From NCBI RefSeq assembly GCF_021117345.1, contig NZ_CP088261.1, forward strand, positions 1 through 64,000: a DNA stretch of 64,000 bases. The letters are read 5' to 3'. The translations under genes were made by a program, and so were the position numbers. The DNA comes from Microbacterium sp. cx-55 (GTDB taxonomy: Bacteria > Actinomycetota > Actinomycetes > Actinomycetales > Microbacteriaceae). Of the stretch, positions 1 through 10,369 are shown piece after piece. A model generated the notes under the pieces. The model was given only the letters and a program-made list of their open reading frames with translations. It was not told where the DNA came from and searched no databases. How positions within the stretch are numbered: the stretch's first letter is position 1; every line of letters begins with the position of its first letter.

Positions 1-133
1 TTATCCACAGCTTGGGGACAACTCCGACGACACGACACACCCCCGGAACTACAGTGGAGTTTGCTCTGCGACGCCACCGTAGCTAGCGTTGCTCCGGCAC
101 TTATCCACAGGGGCTGAAGCCGAGAAGGAGACC
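1..133. promoter_or_regulatory. dnaA upstream region with DnaA boxes
   Basis: Two perfect TTATCCACA DnaA boxes are visible, at 1-9 and 101-109, the second about 25 bases before the dnaA start. A purine-rich ribosome binding site (GAGAAGGAG, 122-130) precedes the ATG. The boxes suggest autoregulation of dnaA by DnaA and may form part of the origin. The region is cut by the window edge, so rpmH, the usual upstream neighbour, is not seen. Confidence 0.7.
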
Positions 134-1543
134 ATGTCAGCGCAGGAGTCTCCCGACGTCCCCGTGTGGTCGGACGCACTACGCATCCTCTCGAAGGACG
201 ACCGCGTCTCGCCGCAGATGCACGGGTTCCTGGCCCTCGCGGTTCCGCAGGGGATCATGGCCGGCACCCTGTACCTCGACGTCCCGAACGACCTGACCGC
301 CGCCCAGCTCAACAAGCGGCTAAGGTCGGTCATCCTCGAGGCTCTCGCCCAGGCATCCACCGGCGACGAGGTCAGCGCATTCCGCGTCGTCGTGAACCCC
401 GAACTCATCGACGCCCACCTGTCTGCGCCCCTCGCCGTGCAGACGTCTCCGATCGAGACGGCGCCGGCGCCCGTAGAGGAACGTGTCGACATCGCCCCGA
501 GCGGACGCGCCGACACGCGACTGAATCCCAAATACACCTTCGACCGCTTCGTCATCGGACAGTCGAACCGCTTCGCCCACGCCGCGGCGGTCGCCGTCGC
601 AGAAGCACCGGCGAAGGCGTACAACCCGCTCTTCATCTACGGCGACTCCGGGCTCGGTAAGACGCACCTGTTACATGCGATCGGCGACTACGCGTTGACC
701 ATGTATCCGGGCATCAAGGTGCGTTACGTCTCCAGCGAAGAGTTCACGAACGACTTCATCAACTCGATCGCCAACAACCGCGGGTCGGCGTTCCAGGCCC
801 GTTACCGCGATGTCGACATCCTGCTGATCGACGACATCCAGTTCCTGCAGGGTCGCGCCGAGACCCAGGAAGCCTTCTTCCACACCTTCAACACGCTGCA
901 CGATCACGACAAACAGGTCGTGATCACGAGCGATGTGCCCCCGAAGCACCTCACCGGCTTCGAAGATCGGATGCGGAGTCGCTTCGAGTGGGGCCTGATC
1001 ACCGATGTGCAGGCGCCCGACCTCGAGACGCGCATCGCGATCCTTCGCAAGAAGGCCCAGAACGAGCGTCTCCAGATCCCCGACGAGGTGCTGGAGTACA
1101 TCGCAACGGTCGTCTCGAGCAACATCCGCGAACTCGAGGGTGCGCTCATCCGCGTCTCCGCATTCGCGAGCTTGAACCGCTCGACCCTCGACATGTCCCT
1201 CGCGCAGCAGGTGCTCCGCGACATCATCGACCAGGACGACGCCAACGTCATCTCGCCGACCGACATCATCACCGCGACCGCCCAGTACTTCAAGCTCTCC
1301 GTCGACGACCTCTACGGGTCGAGCCGGTCGCAGGCGATTGCAACGGCACGCCAGATCGCGATGTATCTGTGCCGCGAGCGCACGAACCTGTCGCTGCCGA
1401 AGATCGGCCAACTGTTCGGCAACCGTGATCACACGACCGTCATGTACGCGTACAAGAAGATCAGCGACCTCATGAAAGAGCGTCGCTCGATCTACAACCA
1501 GGTCTCCGAGATCACCACCCAGCTGGGCCGCGTCGGTCGCTGA
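134..1543 (+). CDS. dnaA: Chromosomal replication initiator protein DnaA
   Basis: A 469-residue DnaA that binds DnaA boxes at oriC and opens the origin. The N-terminal domain I and a short acidic linker are followed by the AAA+ domain, with Walker A GDSGLGKT near residues 170-177 and Walker B LLIDDIQF near 230-237. The C-terminal box-binding helix-turn-helix carries the signature [15 protein letters not shown] near 430-444. I chose ATG 134 over an in-frame TTG at 89 because GAGAAGGAG sits just before it and the upstream TTG would run through a DnaA box. The linker is short for an actinobacterium, as is usual in Microbacteriaceae. Confidence 0.98.
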   Translation: MSAQESPDVPVWSDALRILSKDDRVSPQMHGFLALAVPQGIMAGTLYLDVPNDLTAAQLNKRLRSVILEALAQASTGDEVSAFRVVVNPELIDAHLSAPLAVQTSPIETAPAPVEERVDIAPSGRADTRLNPKYTFDRFVIGQSNRFAHAAAVAVAEAPAKAYNPLFIYGDSGLGKTHLLHAIGDYALTMYPGIKVRYVSSEEFTNDFINSIANNRGSAFQARYRDVDILLIDDIQFLQGRAETQEAFFHTFNTLHDHDKQVVITSDVPPKHLTGFEDRMRSRFEWGLITDVQAPDLETRIAILRKKAQNERLQIPDEVLEYIATVVSSNIRELEGALIRVSAFASLNRSTLDMSLAQQVLRDIIDQDDANVISPTDIITATAQYFKLSVDDLYGSSRSQAIATARQIAMYLCRERTNLSLPKIGQLFGNRDHTTVMYAYKKISDLMKERRSIYNQVSEITTQLGRVGR

Positions 1544-1993
1544 GCCCCTCGCCGTGCCTCGCGCGGATGCGGTCGACCTCGAACCGGGGGCCGTTCGGCG
1601 CGCCGTGACGGCCCGACTTGACAGCGCCCCGGGTCGTGCCGACAATCCGCTTTACACAGTGTGGAAAACCTGTGGATAACTGTGAGCCACGCCGCCCGGA
1701 ATGTGAACTGCAGGTGGTCGACCTGTGGACAACGTTCGTGAGGGGGGTATCCGGTGAATGACACTTCGACAGCGGTTTCCTCAGGGATTCCACAACTCAC
1801 ACGCGTGTAGTTCCCGCTCGCCGACAGTCATCCACCGAGTTATCCACAGTTCCCACAGCTGTTAACAAGATGAATATCCCTTTCTCATTGAAAACCCTTC
1901 GATCACCTTTACAGCGGATCGATCGCCGGTCTTCGCGCCCCTCAACGGCGGCACTAGCATGGGAAGGCCCAGCCCGTCACCGAGGGAGCGTCC
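1544..1993. other. oriC: dnaA-dnaN intergenic origin of replication
   Basis: A 450-base gene-free gap in the usual actinobacterial oriC position. DnaA-box-like 9-mers occur on both strands: TGTGGAAAAC 1660-1669, TGTGGATAAC 1671-1680, TGTGGACAAC 1724-1733, TTCCACAAC 1788-1796 and TTATCCACA 1840-1848. An AT-rich stretch (about 1859-1895, GTTAACAAGATGAAT onward) follows the last box and is the likely unwinding element. The pattern is directly visible; the role is inferred from position and family knowledge. Confidence 0.88.
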
Positions 1994-3142
1994 GTGAAGT
2001 TCCACGTCAATCGCGATGTATTCAGCGAAGCTGTGTCCTTCGTGGTCAAGCTCCTGCCCCAGCGGAACCCGCAGCCGATCCTGGCCGGTGTTCTGATCGA
2101 GGCATCGGCCGAGGGGCTTTCGCTCTCGGCCTTCGACTACGAGGCATCCGCCCGAACGACGATCGATGCCACGGTCGACGAACCCGGCACGATCCTGGTG
2201 CACGGCCGATTGCTCTCCGACATCGCGAGCCGCCTTCCGAACGCGCCGATTCAGATAACGGTCGACGATGACGGGATTCTGCTGACCTGCGGTTCCGCGC
2301 GATTCACTCTTGCGTCCATGCCGGTGCAGGAATATCCCGCGATTCCCGAGGTCAGCGGCGAGTCCGGCCTGGTTCCGGCCGATGACTTCGCCACCGCGAT
2401 CGCTCAGGTCGCCTTCGCAGCGTCCCGAGATGACGTCACCCCGGTGCTCACGGGTGTTCAGCTCGAGGTCAGTGGCAACCAGCTCAGCCTCGTCGCCACC
2501 GACCGCTACCGCGTGGCGCTCCGCCAGATTCCGTGGGACGGCCCGGCCGTCGCCGAGGGCGAGACCACGACGGCCCTCGTGCCGGCGCGCACCCTGCAGG
2601 AGGTCGGAAAGACCTTCTCGCACGGCGAGAACATCTCGATCGCCTTCTCGGGGTCCGGAGATCGCGAGATCATCGCGTTCACCTCCGGCAACAAGACCGT
2701 CACCTCGCTGCTGATTAAGGGCAATTTCCCGCCCGTGCGCCGCTTGTTCCCCGAGCAGACCGACCACCACGCCGTGGTCAACACCGCCGAACTCGCCGAA
2801 GCCGTGCGTCGTGTGGCTCTCGTGCTCGACCGTTCCGCGCCATTGCGTTTCACGTTCGGCGCCGAGGGCGTGGCCATGGAGGCATCCGGCACCGAGCAGG
2901 CCCGCGCCTCTGAGTCGGTCGACTCGACGCTGACCGGCGAAGACGTCACGTTGGGCCTCAACCCGCAGTACCTGCTCGAGGCTCTGGCAGCCGTGCGCAG
3001 CGAGTTCACCCGCGTGACTTTCACGTCGAGCGACAACGCCAACAAGTTGAGCCCGATCCTCGTCACCCCCCAGACCTCGGTCGACAAGGGCGGCGAGGGC
3101 TCGTTCAAGTACCTGCTCCAGCCGAACCTGTTGCTCCGCTGA
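1994..3142 (+). CDS. dnaN: DNA polymerase III beta sliding clamp
   Basis: A 382-residue beta clamp that encircles DNA and tethers the replicative polymerase. Start is GTG 1994, 7 bases after a GAGGGAG-type ribosome site. The N-terminus (MKFHVNRDVFSEAVSFVVK) and the C-terminal part with SPILVTP have the expected clamp pattern of three similar domains, and the length is typical. It lies directly downstream of oriC and is followed 46 bases later by recF, so the two are probably co-transcribed. Confidence 0.98.
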   Translation: MKFHVNRDVFSEAVSFVVKLLPQRNPQPILAGVLIEASAEGLSLSAFDYEASARTTIDATVDEPGTILVHGRLLSDIASRLPNAPIQITVDDDGILLTCGSARFTLASMPVQEYPAIPEVSGESGLVPADDFATAIAQVAFAASRDDVTPVLTGVQLEVSGNQLSLVATDRYRVALRQIPWDGPAVAEGETTTALVPARTLQEVGKTFSHGENISIAFSGSGDREIIAFTSGNKTVTSLLIKGNFPPVRRLFPEQTDHHAVVNTAELAEAVRRVALVLDRSAPLRFTFGAEGVAMEASGTEQARASESVDSTLTGEDVTLGLNPQYLLEALAAVRSEFTRVTFTSSDNANKLSPILVTPQTSVDKGGEGSFKYLLQPNLLLR

Positions 3143-3188
3143 TCGATCGGGCCAGGCCGGAGTCGGCGGCCCCGGGTAGTCTGACCCG

Positions 3189-4349
3189 GTGATCGTGGAG
3201 CAGCTGAGTCTTGTCGACTTCCGCAACTACGCACACGCTGAACTCGCTCTGGCGCCGGGTGCCAACCTGCTGGTCGGCCGCAACGGTCAAGGAAAGACGA
3301 ACCTCGTCGAGGCCATCACCTACCTCGCGACTCTCGGGTCGCACCGGGTCTCGGCCGACGCCCCGCTCGTGCGTTCGGGGGCGGATGCGGCGATCGTTCG
3401 CACGCGACTCGCACACGGAGAGCGTCGTGTGATCCTCGAGATCCAGATCAACAAGCAGGGGTCGAACAAGGCGCGCGTCGGCGGCGCTCCGGTGCGCAGT
3501 TCCGAACTCCCCCGTTACGCGCAGGTCGTGCTCTTCGCTCCGGAAGACCTGCAGATCGTTCGTGGTGATCCCTCGGCCCGCCGCCGTTTCGCGGATCAGC
3601 TGCTCGTGCAGCGCGCCCCGCGCATGTCGGGGGTGCTCGGCGACTACGACCGGGTGCTCCGGCAACGCACCGCCCTGCTCAAATCGGCTCGCGCCCGCGG
3701 GCTCCGCGCCGAGGCGCTGCCGACCCTCGACGTGTGGGACGACAAGCTCATCGCGCTCGGTACCGAGATCATCGAGGCGCGGGCGCGCCTCGCTCGGGAA
3801 CTGCATCCGCCGCTGGTCGAGGCGTACGCCGCCATCGCCGGCGCCGACCACTCCCCCGAGATCGAGTGGGCGACGTCCATCGCCGGTGCCGATCCCGAAG
3901 AAGACACGGCCGCGACGACCATTGTCGCGTCCGGTGACACGGCGGAGGCCTTCCGTGCCGCGCTGACGGCGAAGCGGTCGGCCGAGATCGAGCGCGGCGT
4001 CACGCTCGTCGGACCCCACCGCGACGATCTCGTGCTCCGCATCCGCTCGCTTCCGGTGAAGGGATACGCGTCGCACGGCGAATCGTGGTCGGTCGCGTTG
4101 GGCTTGCGCCTCGCCTCCGCGCAGCTTCTTCGCGCCGAGAGCTCGCTGGGCGACCCGATCGTGATCCTCGATGACGTGTTCGCCGAGCTCGACGCCGATC
4201 GGCGGATGCGCCTTGCGACGCTGGTCGGCGACTTCCAACAGGTGATCGTGACGGCGGCGGTCGAAGCAGACGTGCCGGCCGGTCTCCGCGGCCGCACCGT
4301 ACGGATCGACGCCGGACAGATTCGGGAGGTCGACGATGACGGACGATGA
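3189..4349 (+). CDS. recF: DNA replication and repair protein RecF
   Basis: A 386-residue SMC-like ATPase that helps load RecA at single-strand gaps. Walker A GRNGQGKT is at residues 30-37, an ABC-type signature region SHGESWSVALGLRLA near 295-309, and Walker B VILDDVFAELD near 324-334. The GTG start gives the canonical N-terminus with LSLVDFRNY. The 3' end overlaps the DUF721 gene by 14 bases, showing tight coupling. Length and motif order are normal. Confidence 0.97.
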   Translation: MIVEQLSLVDFRNYAHAELALAPGANLLVGRNGQGKTNLVEAITYLATLGSHRVSADAPLVRSGADAAIVRTRLAHGERRVILEIQINKQGSNKARVGGAPVRSSELPRYAQVVLFAPEDLQIVRGDPSARRRFADQLLVQRAPRMSGVLGDYDRVLRQRTALLKSARARGLRAEALPTLDVWDDKLIALGTEIIEARARLARELHPPLVEAYAAIAGADHSPEIEWATSIAGADPEEDTAATTIVASGDTAEAFRAALTAKRSAEIERGVTLVGPHRDDLVLRIRSLPVKGYASHGESWSVALGLRLASAQLLRAESSLGDPIVILDDVFAELDADRRMRLATLVGDFQQVIVTAAVEADVPAGLRGRTVRIDAGQIREVDDDGR

Positions 4350-4821
4350 CATCCCCGAGACGATGGCGACCTACCTGCGGCTGCGTGGACTCGAACCGAC
4401 GAGCCGGAAGGGTGCGCGGCGCAAGCGTCGCCTGCCGGGAGACGACAACGCACCCTTCACCCCCGGTCGCGATCCGCACGGACTCGGCGATGTGCTCGCG
4501 AAGTGGACCAAGCAGGCCGGCTGGGATCCGCTGCTCGCGCGAGAAGATCTCGTGCTGCAGTGGCGCGACGTCGCAGGAGATGAGACCGCTCAGCACACCC
4601 GGCCGGTGGGTCTGGATGCCGGTGTTCTCACGGTGCAGTGCGACTCCACGGCCTGGGCGCAGCAGCTTCGACTCATGCGCACGCACATCGTCACGCAGAT
4701 CGCGCTGCGGTTCCCCGAAGCGGGGGTCGAGAACGTGCGCTTTGTCGGACCGGACGTCCCGTCCTGGAAATGGGGTCCCAGAGCCGTTCCAGGCCGGGGC
4801 CCTCGGGATACCTACGGATAA
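4336..4821 (+). CDS. DUF721 family protein (DciA-like helicase loader candidate)
   Basis: A 161-residue DUF721 protein. A basic, disordered N-terminal half (SRKGARRKRR near residues 23-32) leads into the conserved domain VLAKWTKQAGWDPLL, VLQWRDVAGDETAQHTRP and VQCDSTAWAQQLRLM. DUF721 members called DciA load or assist the replicative helicase DnaB in bacteria that lack DnaC, and in actinobacteria the gene sits between recF and gyrB, as here. Its start lies inside recF. The family assignment is firm; the helicase role is transferred from family knowledge. Confidence 0.9.
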   Translation: MTDDDIPETMATYLRLRGLEPTSRKGARRKRRLPGDDNAPFTPGRDPHGLGDVLAKWTKQAGWDPLLAREDLVLQWRDVAGDETAQHTRPVGLDAGVLTVQCDSTAWAQQLRLMRTHIVTQIALRFPEAGVENVRFVGPDVPSWKWGPRAVPGRGPRDTYG

Positions 4822-4897
4822 CCCACGTACGGACGTACCTCTTCGCGTTTCGTGACGCTACACGGGCGTACACGCCCCGCGATCCGAGCCGACTTGA

Positions 4898-4903
4898 TAG
4901 AAT
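4898..4903 (+). promoter_or_regulatory. Candidate -10 element of the gyrB promoter
   Basis: TAGAAT lies about 40 bases before the gyrB ATG, inside the small palindrome CTTGATAGAATCAAG. It is a good match to the actinobacterial housekeeping -10 consensus. No convincing -35 hexamer is seen, so the call rests on one element and on position. Confidence 0.4.
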
Positions 4904-4942
4904 CAAGAGGCCCCCTCTACTGAACCGGAGCGCTCGACACAT

Positions 4943-6976
4943 ATGACGTCCCCTACACCCCCCAGCGTTTCCGACAGCGAAGCGAAAAAGCGCGAACAAA
5001 GCGGTGATGAGTACGGCGCCGACAACATTCAGGTGCTGGAGGGGCTCGAGGCGGTTCGCAAGCGCCCGGGCATGTACATCGGCTCGACCGGGCCGCGCGG
5101 ACTCCATCACCTGGTCTACGAGATCGTCGACAACTCGGTCGATGAGGCCCTCGCCGGGTACTGCGACCGCATCGAGGTAACGATCCTCGCCGACGGTGCA
5201 GTGCGTGTCGTCGACAACGGCCGCGGCATCCCCGTCGACATCCACAAGGCCGAGGGAAAGTCGACCGTCGAGGTCGTGCTCACGGTTCTGCACGCCGGCG
5301 GCAAGTTCGGCGGCGGCGGATACGCGGTCTCGGGCGGACTGCACGGCGTCGGTTCCTCCGTTGTGAACGCGCTGTCCACGCGCCTCGATGTCGAGGTGCG
5401 TCGTCAGGGATCCGTCTGGCGTCAGTCGTACGCCGGGGGCGGCGTGCCGCAGGCACCGCTCGCGCAAGAAGAAGACAGCGTCGACACCGGCACGACGATC
5501 ACGTTCTGGCCCGACCCGGAGATCTTCGAGTCGGTCGAGTTCGACTACGACACCCTCCGCACCCGCTTCCAGCAGATGGCGTTCCTGAACAAGGGCCTCG
5601 CGATCTCGCTGCGCGACGAGCGCACCGAGCACTCGGTCGATGACGAGGTCGACGGCCAGCTCGTGGCCACGCAGCCGCACGACGAGTTCCTCTACGAGCG
5701 GGGCCTCGTGGACTACGTCGAGTACCTGAACCGTGTGCGCAAGTCCGAGCCGGTCAACGACCAGATCATCGACTTCGAGACCGAAGACACCGAGCGCAAG
5801 ATCGCGCTGGAGCTCGCGATGCAGTGGACGACGTCGTACACGGAGAACGTCTTCACCTACGCGAACACGATCAACACGCACGAGGGCGGTACGCACGAAG
5901 AGGGCTTCCGTGCCGCGCTGACCACGCTCGTGAACAAGTACGCGCGCGCGCAGAACATGCTCAAGGAGAAGGATGACAACCTCTCCGGCGACGATGTGCG
6001 CGAGGGGCTGACCGCGGTCATCTCGGTGAAGCTGTCGGAGCCGCAGTTCGAGGGCCAGACGAAGACCAAGCTCGGTAACACCGAGGCGAAGGCCTTCGTC
6101 CAGAAGGTCGTCGGCGATCAGCTCGGTGACTGGTTCGATCGCAACCCGCAGCAGGCGAAGAACATCGTCCGCAAGGCGATGGATGCGAACACCGCACGTC
6201 TCGCGGCCCGTAAAGCCCGCGAGACCGCGCGACGCAAGAGCGTCTTCGAGTCGGCATCCATGCCCGACAAGCTGAAGGACTGCACGAGCAAGGACGCGTC
6301 GATCAGTGAGATCTTCCTCGTCGAGGGTGACTCGGCCGGTGGCTCGGCGGTGCAGGGTCGCGACCCGCACACGCAGGCGATCCTGGCCCTTCGCGGCAAG
6401 ATCCTGAACGTCGAGCGCGCACGCCTCGACCGTGCCCTCGGCAACAACGAGGTGCAGGCCATGATCCAGGCCTTCGGAACCGGCATCGGCGAGGACTTCT
6501 CGATCGAGAAGGCGCGCTATCACAAGATCGTCCTGATGGCGGATGCCGACGTCGACGGCCAGCACATCACGACGCTTCTGCTGACTCTCCTGTTCCGCTA
6601 CATGCGCGGTCTCATCGAGGCCGGTTACGTCTACCTCGCGCAGCCGCCGCTGTACCGACTCAAGTGGTCGAACTCGCCCCACGAGTACGTCTACAGCGAT
6701 GCCGAGCGCGACGCGCTGCTCGCCGCCGGTGTCGCGGGGAACAAGCGCATCCCGAAAGACAACGGCATCCAGCGTTACAAGGGTCTCGGTGAGATGAACG
6801 CGAAGGAGCTGTGGGAGACGACGATGAACCCCGCCACCCGCACGCTTCTGCAGGTCACGATCGACGATGCGGCCGCCGCGGACGAGATCTTCTCGACCCT
6901 GATGGGCGAGGACGTCGAGTCCCGTCGCACCTTCATCCAGCGCAACGCCAAGGACGTCCGCTTCCTCGACATCTGA
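4943..6976 (+). CDS. gyrB: DNA gyrase subunit B
   Basis: A 677-residue GyrB, the ATPase half of gyrase, which introduces negative supercoils with GyrA. The GHKL ATPase domain shows the conserved segments [46 protein letters not shown] and [15 protein letters not shown]. The TOPRIM domain has EGDSAGGSA near residues 461-469 and DADVDGQHI. The tail [11 protein letters not shown] plus a conserved end is complete. The unusually hydrophilic first 25 residues are common in actinobacteria. gyrA follows after a 91-base gap that holds a large hairpin. Confidence 0.98.
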   Translation: MTSPTPPSVSDSEAKKREQSGDEYGADNIQVLEGLEAVRKRPGMYIGSTGPRGLHHLVYEIVDNSVDEALAGYCDRIEVTILADGAVRVVDNGRGIPVDIHKAEGKSTVEVVLTVLHAGGKFGGGGYAVSGGLHGVGSSVVNALSTRLDVEVRRQGSVWRQSYAGGGVPQAPLAQEEDSVDTGTTITFWPDPEIFESVEFDYDTLRTRFQQMAFLNKGLAISLRDERTEHSVDDEVDGQLVATQPHDEFLYERGLVDYVEYLNRVRKSEPVNDQIIDFETEDTERKIALELAMQWTTSYTENVFTYANTINTHEGGTHEEGFRAALTTLVNKYARAQNMLKEKDDNLSGDDVREGLTAVISVKLSEPQFEGQTKTKLGNTEAKAFVQKVVGDQLGDWFDRNPQQAKNIVRKAMDANTARLAARKARETARRKSVFESASMPDKLKDCTSKDASISEIFLVEGDSAGGSAVQGRDPHTQAILALRGKILNVERARLDRALGNNEVQAMIQAFGTGIGEDFSIEKARYHKIVLMADADVDGQHITTLLLTLLFRYMRGLIEAGYVYLAQPPLYRLKWSNSPHEYVYSDAERDALLAAGVAGNKRIPKDNGIQRYKGLGEMNAKELWETTMNPATRTLLQVTIDDAAAADEIFSTLMGEDVESRRTFIQRNAKDVRFLDI

Positions 6977-6978
6977 TA

Positions 6979-7042
6979 CTTCGTCTCGGCGCTGTGCGCC
7001 TCGTTCAGCATCCGGTCCCTGAACGAGCGAAGCGAGACGAAG
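6979..7042. repeat. Long imperfect hairpin between gyrB and gyrA
   Basis: Outer arms CTTCGTCTCG (6979-6988) and CGAGACGAAG (7033-7042) are perfectly complementary, and inner arms CTCGTTCAG (7000-7008) and CTGAACGAG (7019-7027) pair inside them. The element begins 3 bases after the gyrB stop. It could be a terminator or processing site controlling gyrA relative to gyrB, or a REP-like repeat. No T-run follows, so a classic intrinsic terminator is not obvious. Confidence 0.7.
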
Positions 7043-7067
7043 GGCCCACGGGAGAATAGACAGGTAC

Positions 7068-9620
7068 ATGACTGACGAAGAGCGCCCCAACGAGGCACCC
7101 GAGCACGACCACGGCAGGATCGACCAGGTCGACCTACAGTCGGAGATGCAGCGCAGCTACCTCGACTACGCGATGAGCGTCATCGTCGGACGCGCGCTGC
7201 CGCGCGTCGAAGACGGACTGAAGCCCGTTCACCGTCGCGTGATCTACGGCATGTACGACGGCGGATTCCGCCCCGACAAGTCGTTCTCGAAGTGCGCGCG
7301 CGTCGTCGGCGAGGTGATGGGTCAGTACCACCCGCACGGTGACTCGCCGATCTACGACGCCCTCGTGCGTCTCGTGCAGCCGTGGTCGCTGCGCTACCCG
7401 CTGGCCCTCGGTCAAGGAAACTTCGGTTCGCCGGGCAACCAGGGCGCCGCCGCCCCGCGGTACACCGAGACGAAGATGGCTCCGCTCGCGCTCGAGATGG
7501 TGCGCGACATCGAAGAGGACACCGTCGATTTCGTCGACAACTATGACGGTCAGACGCAGGAGCCGGTCGTTCTGCCGGCCCGATTCCCGAACCTGCTGGT
7601 CAACGGCTCGGTCGGCATCGCGGTCGGTATGGCCACCAACATCCCGCCGCACAACCTCCGCGAGGTGTCCGACGGTGTGCTGTGGGCCCTCGATCACCCC
7701 GAGGCCACGCACGAGGAGCTCCTCGAGGCCCTCATGCAGCGGATCAAGGGACCGGACTTTCCGACCTCCGCGCAGATCCTCGGTACCCGGGGAATCCAGG
7801 AGGCGTACCGCACGGGCCGCGGCTCGATCACGATGCGCGCCGTCGTCAACATCGAAGAGATCCAGGGCCGCACGTGCCTCGTGGTCACCGAGTTGCCGTA
7901 CCAGGTGAACCCCGACAACGTGGCGGTGAAGATCCGCGATCTCGCCCGCGACGGCAAGATCACCGGAATCGCCGACATCCGCGACGAGTCGAGCGATCGC
8001 ACGGGTCAGCGCCTGGTCGTCGTGCTCAAGCGCGACGCCGTCGCGAAGGTCGTGCTGAACAACCTGTACAAGCACACGCAGCTGCAAGACAACTTCGGCG
8101 CGAACATGCTCGCGATCGTCGACGGCGTGCCCCGCACGCTCTCGCTCGACGGGTTCGTGACGTACTGGATCGCTCACCAGATCGACGTCATCGTGCGCCG
8201 CACGGCGTACCGCCTGCGCAAAGCCGAAGAGCGCATGCACATCCTGCGCGGGTACCTCAAGGCGCTCGACGCGCTCGACGAGGTCATCGCGCTCATCCGC
8301 GCGTCGGCGACGGTCGACGACGCGCGCGGCGGACTGAAGAGACTGCTCGAGATCGATGACGTGCAGGCGGACGCGATCCTCGCGATGCAGCTGCGTCGCC
8401 TGGCGGCTCTCGAGCGCCAGAAGATCATCGACGAGGCCACCGAGCTTCAGACGCAGATCGCCGACTACCAGGACATCCTGCAGAGCCGCGAACGTCAGAA
8501 TGCGATCGTCCGTGCCGAACTCACCGAGATCGTCGCGAAGTACGGCGACGAGCGGCGCACGCAGATCCTCTTCGGTTTCGACGGCGACATGTCGGTCGAA
8601 GACCTGATTCCCGAAGAGGAAATGGTCGTCACGATCACGCGCGCCGGGTACATCAAGCGCACCCGTAGCGACAACTACCGCTCGCAGCACCGCGGCGGCA
8701 AGGGCGTCAAGGGTGCGCAGCTGCGCGCGGACGACGTCGTGGAGCACTTCTTCGTCACGACCACGCACCACTGGTTGCTGTTCTTCACGACCAAGGGCCG
8801 CGTGTACCGCGCCAAGGCGTACGAGGTGCCGGAGGCCGGCCGCGACGCGAAGGGCCAGCACGTCGCGAACCTGCTCGCCCTGCAGCCGGACGAAGAGATC
8901 GCGCAGATCCTCGACATCCGCGACTACGCGGCTGCCTCCTATCTCGTGCTGGCCACTCGCGGCGGCCTCGTGAAGAAGACGCGCCTCACCGAGTACGACA
9001 CGAACCGCCAGGGCGGCGTCATCGCGATCAAGCTGCGCGAGGACGACGAGCTCGTCAGTGCGCTGCTCGTCGACGAGACCGACGACATCCTGCTGGTCAG
9101 CCGTCACGGCATGTCGCTGCGCTTCACCGCCACCGATTCGTCGCTGCGCCCGATGGGCCGCTCGACCGAGGGCGTGAAGGGCATGTCGTTCCGCGACGTC
9201 GACAGCCTGCTGTCCGCATCCGTCGCAAGCCATGACGGCGACGTCTTCGTGGTGACCGAGGGCGGGTACGCGAAGCGCACAGATGTCGACCAGTACCGGG
9301 TGCAGAGCCGCGGCGGCCTGGGCATCAAGGTGGCCAAGTTGAACGACGATCGAGGGGTCCTCGCGGGCGCTCTGATCGTCGGTGACGACGACGAGGTCCT
9401 CGTGGTTCTTGCCAGCGGCAAGGTGGTACGCTCTGCCGTGGCCGAGGTGCCTGCCAAGGGTCGCGACACGATGGGTGTGGTCTTCGCTCGTCCCGACGAC
9501 GATGACCGGATCATCGCGATCGCTCGGAACTCCGAGCGACGACTGGCCGCAGTCATCGACGAAGCCGCGGATGCAGCGGATGCGTCCTCCCCCGTCCCCG
9601 ACGAAAGTACTGAGGCATGA
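7068..9620 (+). CDS. gyrA: DNA gyrase subunit A
   Basis: An 850-residue GyrA, the DNA breakage-reunion subunit. The winged-helix region contains the quinolone-resistance segment [14 protein letters not shown], with Ser93 and Asp97 at the positions of E. coli Ser83 and Asp87. The catalytic tyrosine lies in APRYTE, about residue 132. Six-bladed beta-propeller repeats fill the C-terminal third, with a GyrA-box-like segment RGGKGVKG near residue 545. Nothing in the quinolone segment looks like a known resistance change. The stop overlaps the next gene by 4 bases (ATGA). Confidence 0.98.
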   Translation: MTDEERPNEAPEHDHGRIDQVDLQSEMQRSYLDYAMSVIVGRALPRVEDGLKPVHRRVIYGMYDGGFRPDKSFSKCARVVGEVMGQYHPHGDSPIYDALVRLVQPWSLRYPLALGQGNFGSPGNQGAAAPRYTETKMAPLALEMVRDIEEDTVDFVDNYDGQTQEPVVLPARFPNLLVNGSVGIAVGMATNIPPHNLREVSDGVLWALDHPEATHEELLEALMQRIKGPDFPTSAQILGTRGIQEAYRTGRGSITMRAVVNIEEIQGRTCLVVTELPYQVNPDNVAVKIRDLARDGKITGIADIRDESSDRTGQRLVVVLKRDAVAKVVLNNLYKHTQLQDNFGANMLAIVDGVPRTLSLDGFVTYWIAHQIDVIVRRTAYRLRKAEERMHILRGYLKALDALDEVIALIRASATVDDARGGLKRLLEIDDVQADAILAMQLRRLAALERQKIIDEATELQTQIADYQDILQSRERQNAIVRAELTEIVAKYGDERRTQILFGFDGDMSVEDLIPEEEMVVTITRAGYIKRTRSDNYRSQHRGGKGVKGAQLRADDVVEHFFVTTTHHWLLFFTTKGRVYRAKAYEVPEAGRDAKGQHVANLLALQPDEEIAQILDIRDYAAASYLVLATRGGLVKKTRLTEYDTNRQGGVIAIKLREDDELVSALLVDETDDILLVSRHGMSLRFTATDSSLRPMGRSTEGVKGMSFRDVDSLLSASVASHDGDVFVVTEGGYAKRTDVDQYRVQSRGGLGIKVAKLNDDRGVLAGALIVGDDDEVLVVLASGKVVRSAVAEVPAKGRDTMGVVFARPDDDDRIIAIARNSERRLAAVIDEAADAADASSPVPDESTEA

Positions 9621-10021
9621 GCACGGTAGCCGACAAGCTCGCCAAGAAATCGAGCAGCAAGACCAGCGCCAAGCAGGTTCGCCTTCGTCTCGTCTACGTC
9701 GACTTCTGGTCGGCCGTGAAGCTGTCGTTCCTCGCGGCGGTGTCGCTCGCGATCGTGACGGTGGTCTCGTTCTTCCTGGTCTACATGATCGTGCAGACCA
9801 CGGGCCTGATCGGCAAGGCCGACGAGTTCTTCGCTTCGTTCTCCGACGGCTCGCTCTCGCTCAGCCAGTTCGTGGGCCTGCCCCAGGTGATGGCATTCGC
9901 GGCGGTCGTCGCGATCTTGAACCTGGTCGTCATCACCGTGCTCGGTGCGGTGGTGGCCGGCATCTACAACCTCGCGGTGAAGGTGACCGGCGGACTGCTC
10001 GTCGGGTTCACCTCGAACTGA
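9617..10021 (+). CDS. DUF3566 membrane protein
   Basis: A 134-residue membrane protein of the DUF3566 family, found next to gyrA across actinobacteria (Rv0007 position in M. tuberculosis). A lysine/serine-rich cytoplasmic N-terminus (residues 1-20) precedes [17 protein letters not shown], then a first membrane segment around 33-58 and a second around 93-118. Its ATG overlaps the gyrA stop, so it is translationally coupled to gyrase. Its molecular function is not established. The assignment to the family is firm. Confidence 0.9.
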   Translation: MSTVADKLAKKSSSKTSAKQVRLRLVYVDFWSAVKLSFLAAVSLAIVTVVSFFLVYMIVQTTGLIGKADEFFASFSDGSLSLSQFVGLPQVMAFAAVVAILNLVVITVLGAVVAGIYNLAVKVTGGLLVGFTSN

Positions 10022-10092
10022 CCCGCGATTCGTGAAATCCCGTCGCGTCCGGTAAAGTCTTGGAGGTTGGCGGCGCGAGTCGGCAGCGATTC

Positions 10093-10166
10093 GGGGCTAT
10101 AGCTCAGTTGGTTAGAGCGCTTCACTGATAATGAAGAGGTCCCAGGTTCAAATCCTGGTAGCCCCA
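10093..10166 (+). tRNA. ileT: tRNA-Ile (GAT anticodon)
   Basis: A 74-base cloverleaf. Acceptor arms GGGGCTA and TAGCCCC pair; the D arm contains AGCTCAGTTGGTTAGAGC; the anticodon loop CTGATAA carries GAT; the T arm reads CCAGGTTCAAATCCTGG. Discriminator A at 10166 is followed by an encoded CCA (10167-10169). It forms a pair with the tRNA-Ala 12 bases downstream, as in other actinobacteria behind gyrA. Confidence 0.98.
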
Positions 10167-10178
10167 CCATCCAGCCCC

Positions 10179-10251
10179 GGGGCCTTAGCTCAGTTGGTAG
10201 AGCGCCTGCTTTGCAAGCAGGATGTCAGGAGTTCGAATCTCCTAGGCTCCA
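10179..10251 (+). tRNA. alaT: tRNA-Ala (TGC anticodon)
   Basis: A 73-base cloverleaf. Acceptor GGGGCCT pairs with AGGCTCC (one G-T wobble). The anticodon stem CCTGC/GCAGG encloses TTTGCAA with anticodon TGC, and the T arm contains AGGAGTTCGAATCTCCT. No complete CCA is encoded after the discriminator. It is probably co-transcribed with tRNA-Ile and ends at the hairpin just downstream. Confidence 0.98.
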
Positions 10252-10256
10252 CAGAT

Positions 10257-10294
10257 GCGAGAAGGACCGGCCCGTCAGGGTCGGTCCTTCTCGC
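10257..10294 (+). terminator. Hairpin terminator of the Ile-Ala tRNA transcript
   Basis: A 13-bp perfect stem, GCGAGAAGGACCG (10257-10269) with CGGTCCTTCTCGC (10282-10294), around a 12-base loop, begins 6 bases after tRNA-Ala and is followed by ATTATT. Position and stability support an intrinsic terminator; the T-run is weak. Confidence 0.8.
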
Positions 10295-10369
10295 ATTATT
10301 CGGGTTCTGTGATTGGAACCGTGAGCCTAGCGAACGGTCGATGGGCCCCCGCGCGTGTGGGTTGCGCGA

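Noticed and set aside
4691..7090. A 799-residue minus-strand ORF antisense to gyrB
   Set aside because: Such long antisense frames are expected in high-GC genes; composition is Arg/Val/Leu/Asp-rich with no domain, and gyrB is certain on the other strand.
10093..10294. tRNA-linked integrated element
   Set aside because: No integrase, transposase or direct repeat of the tRNA 3' end is seen near the Ile/Ala pair.
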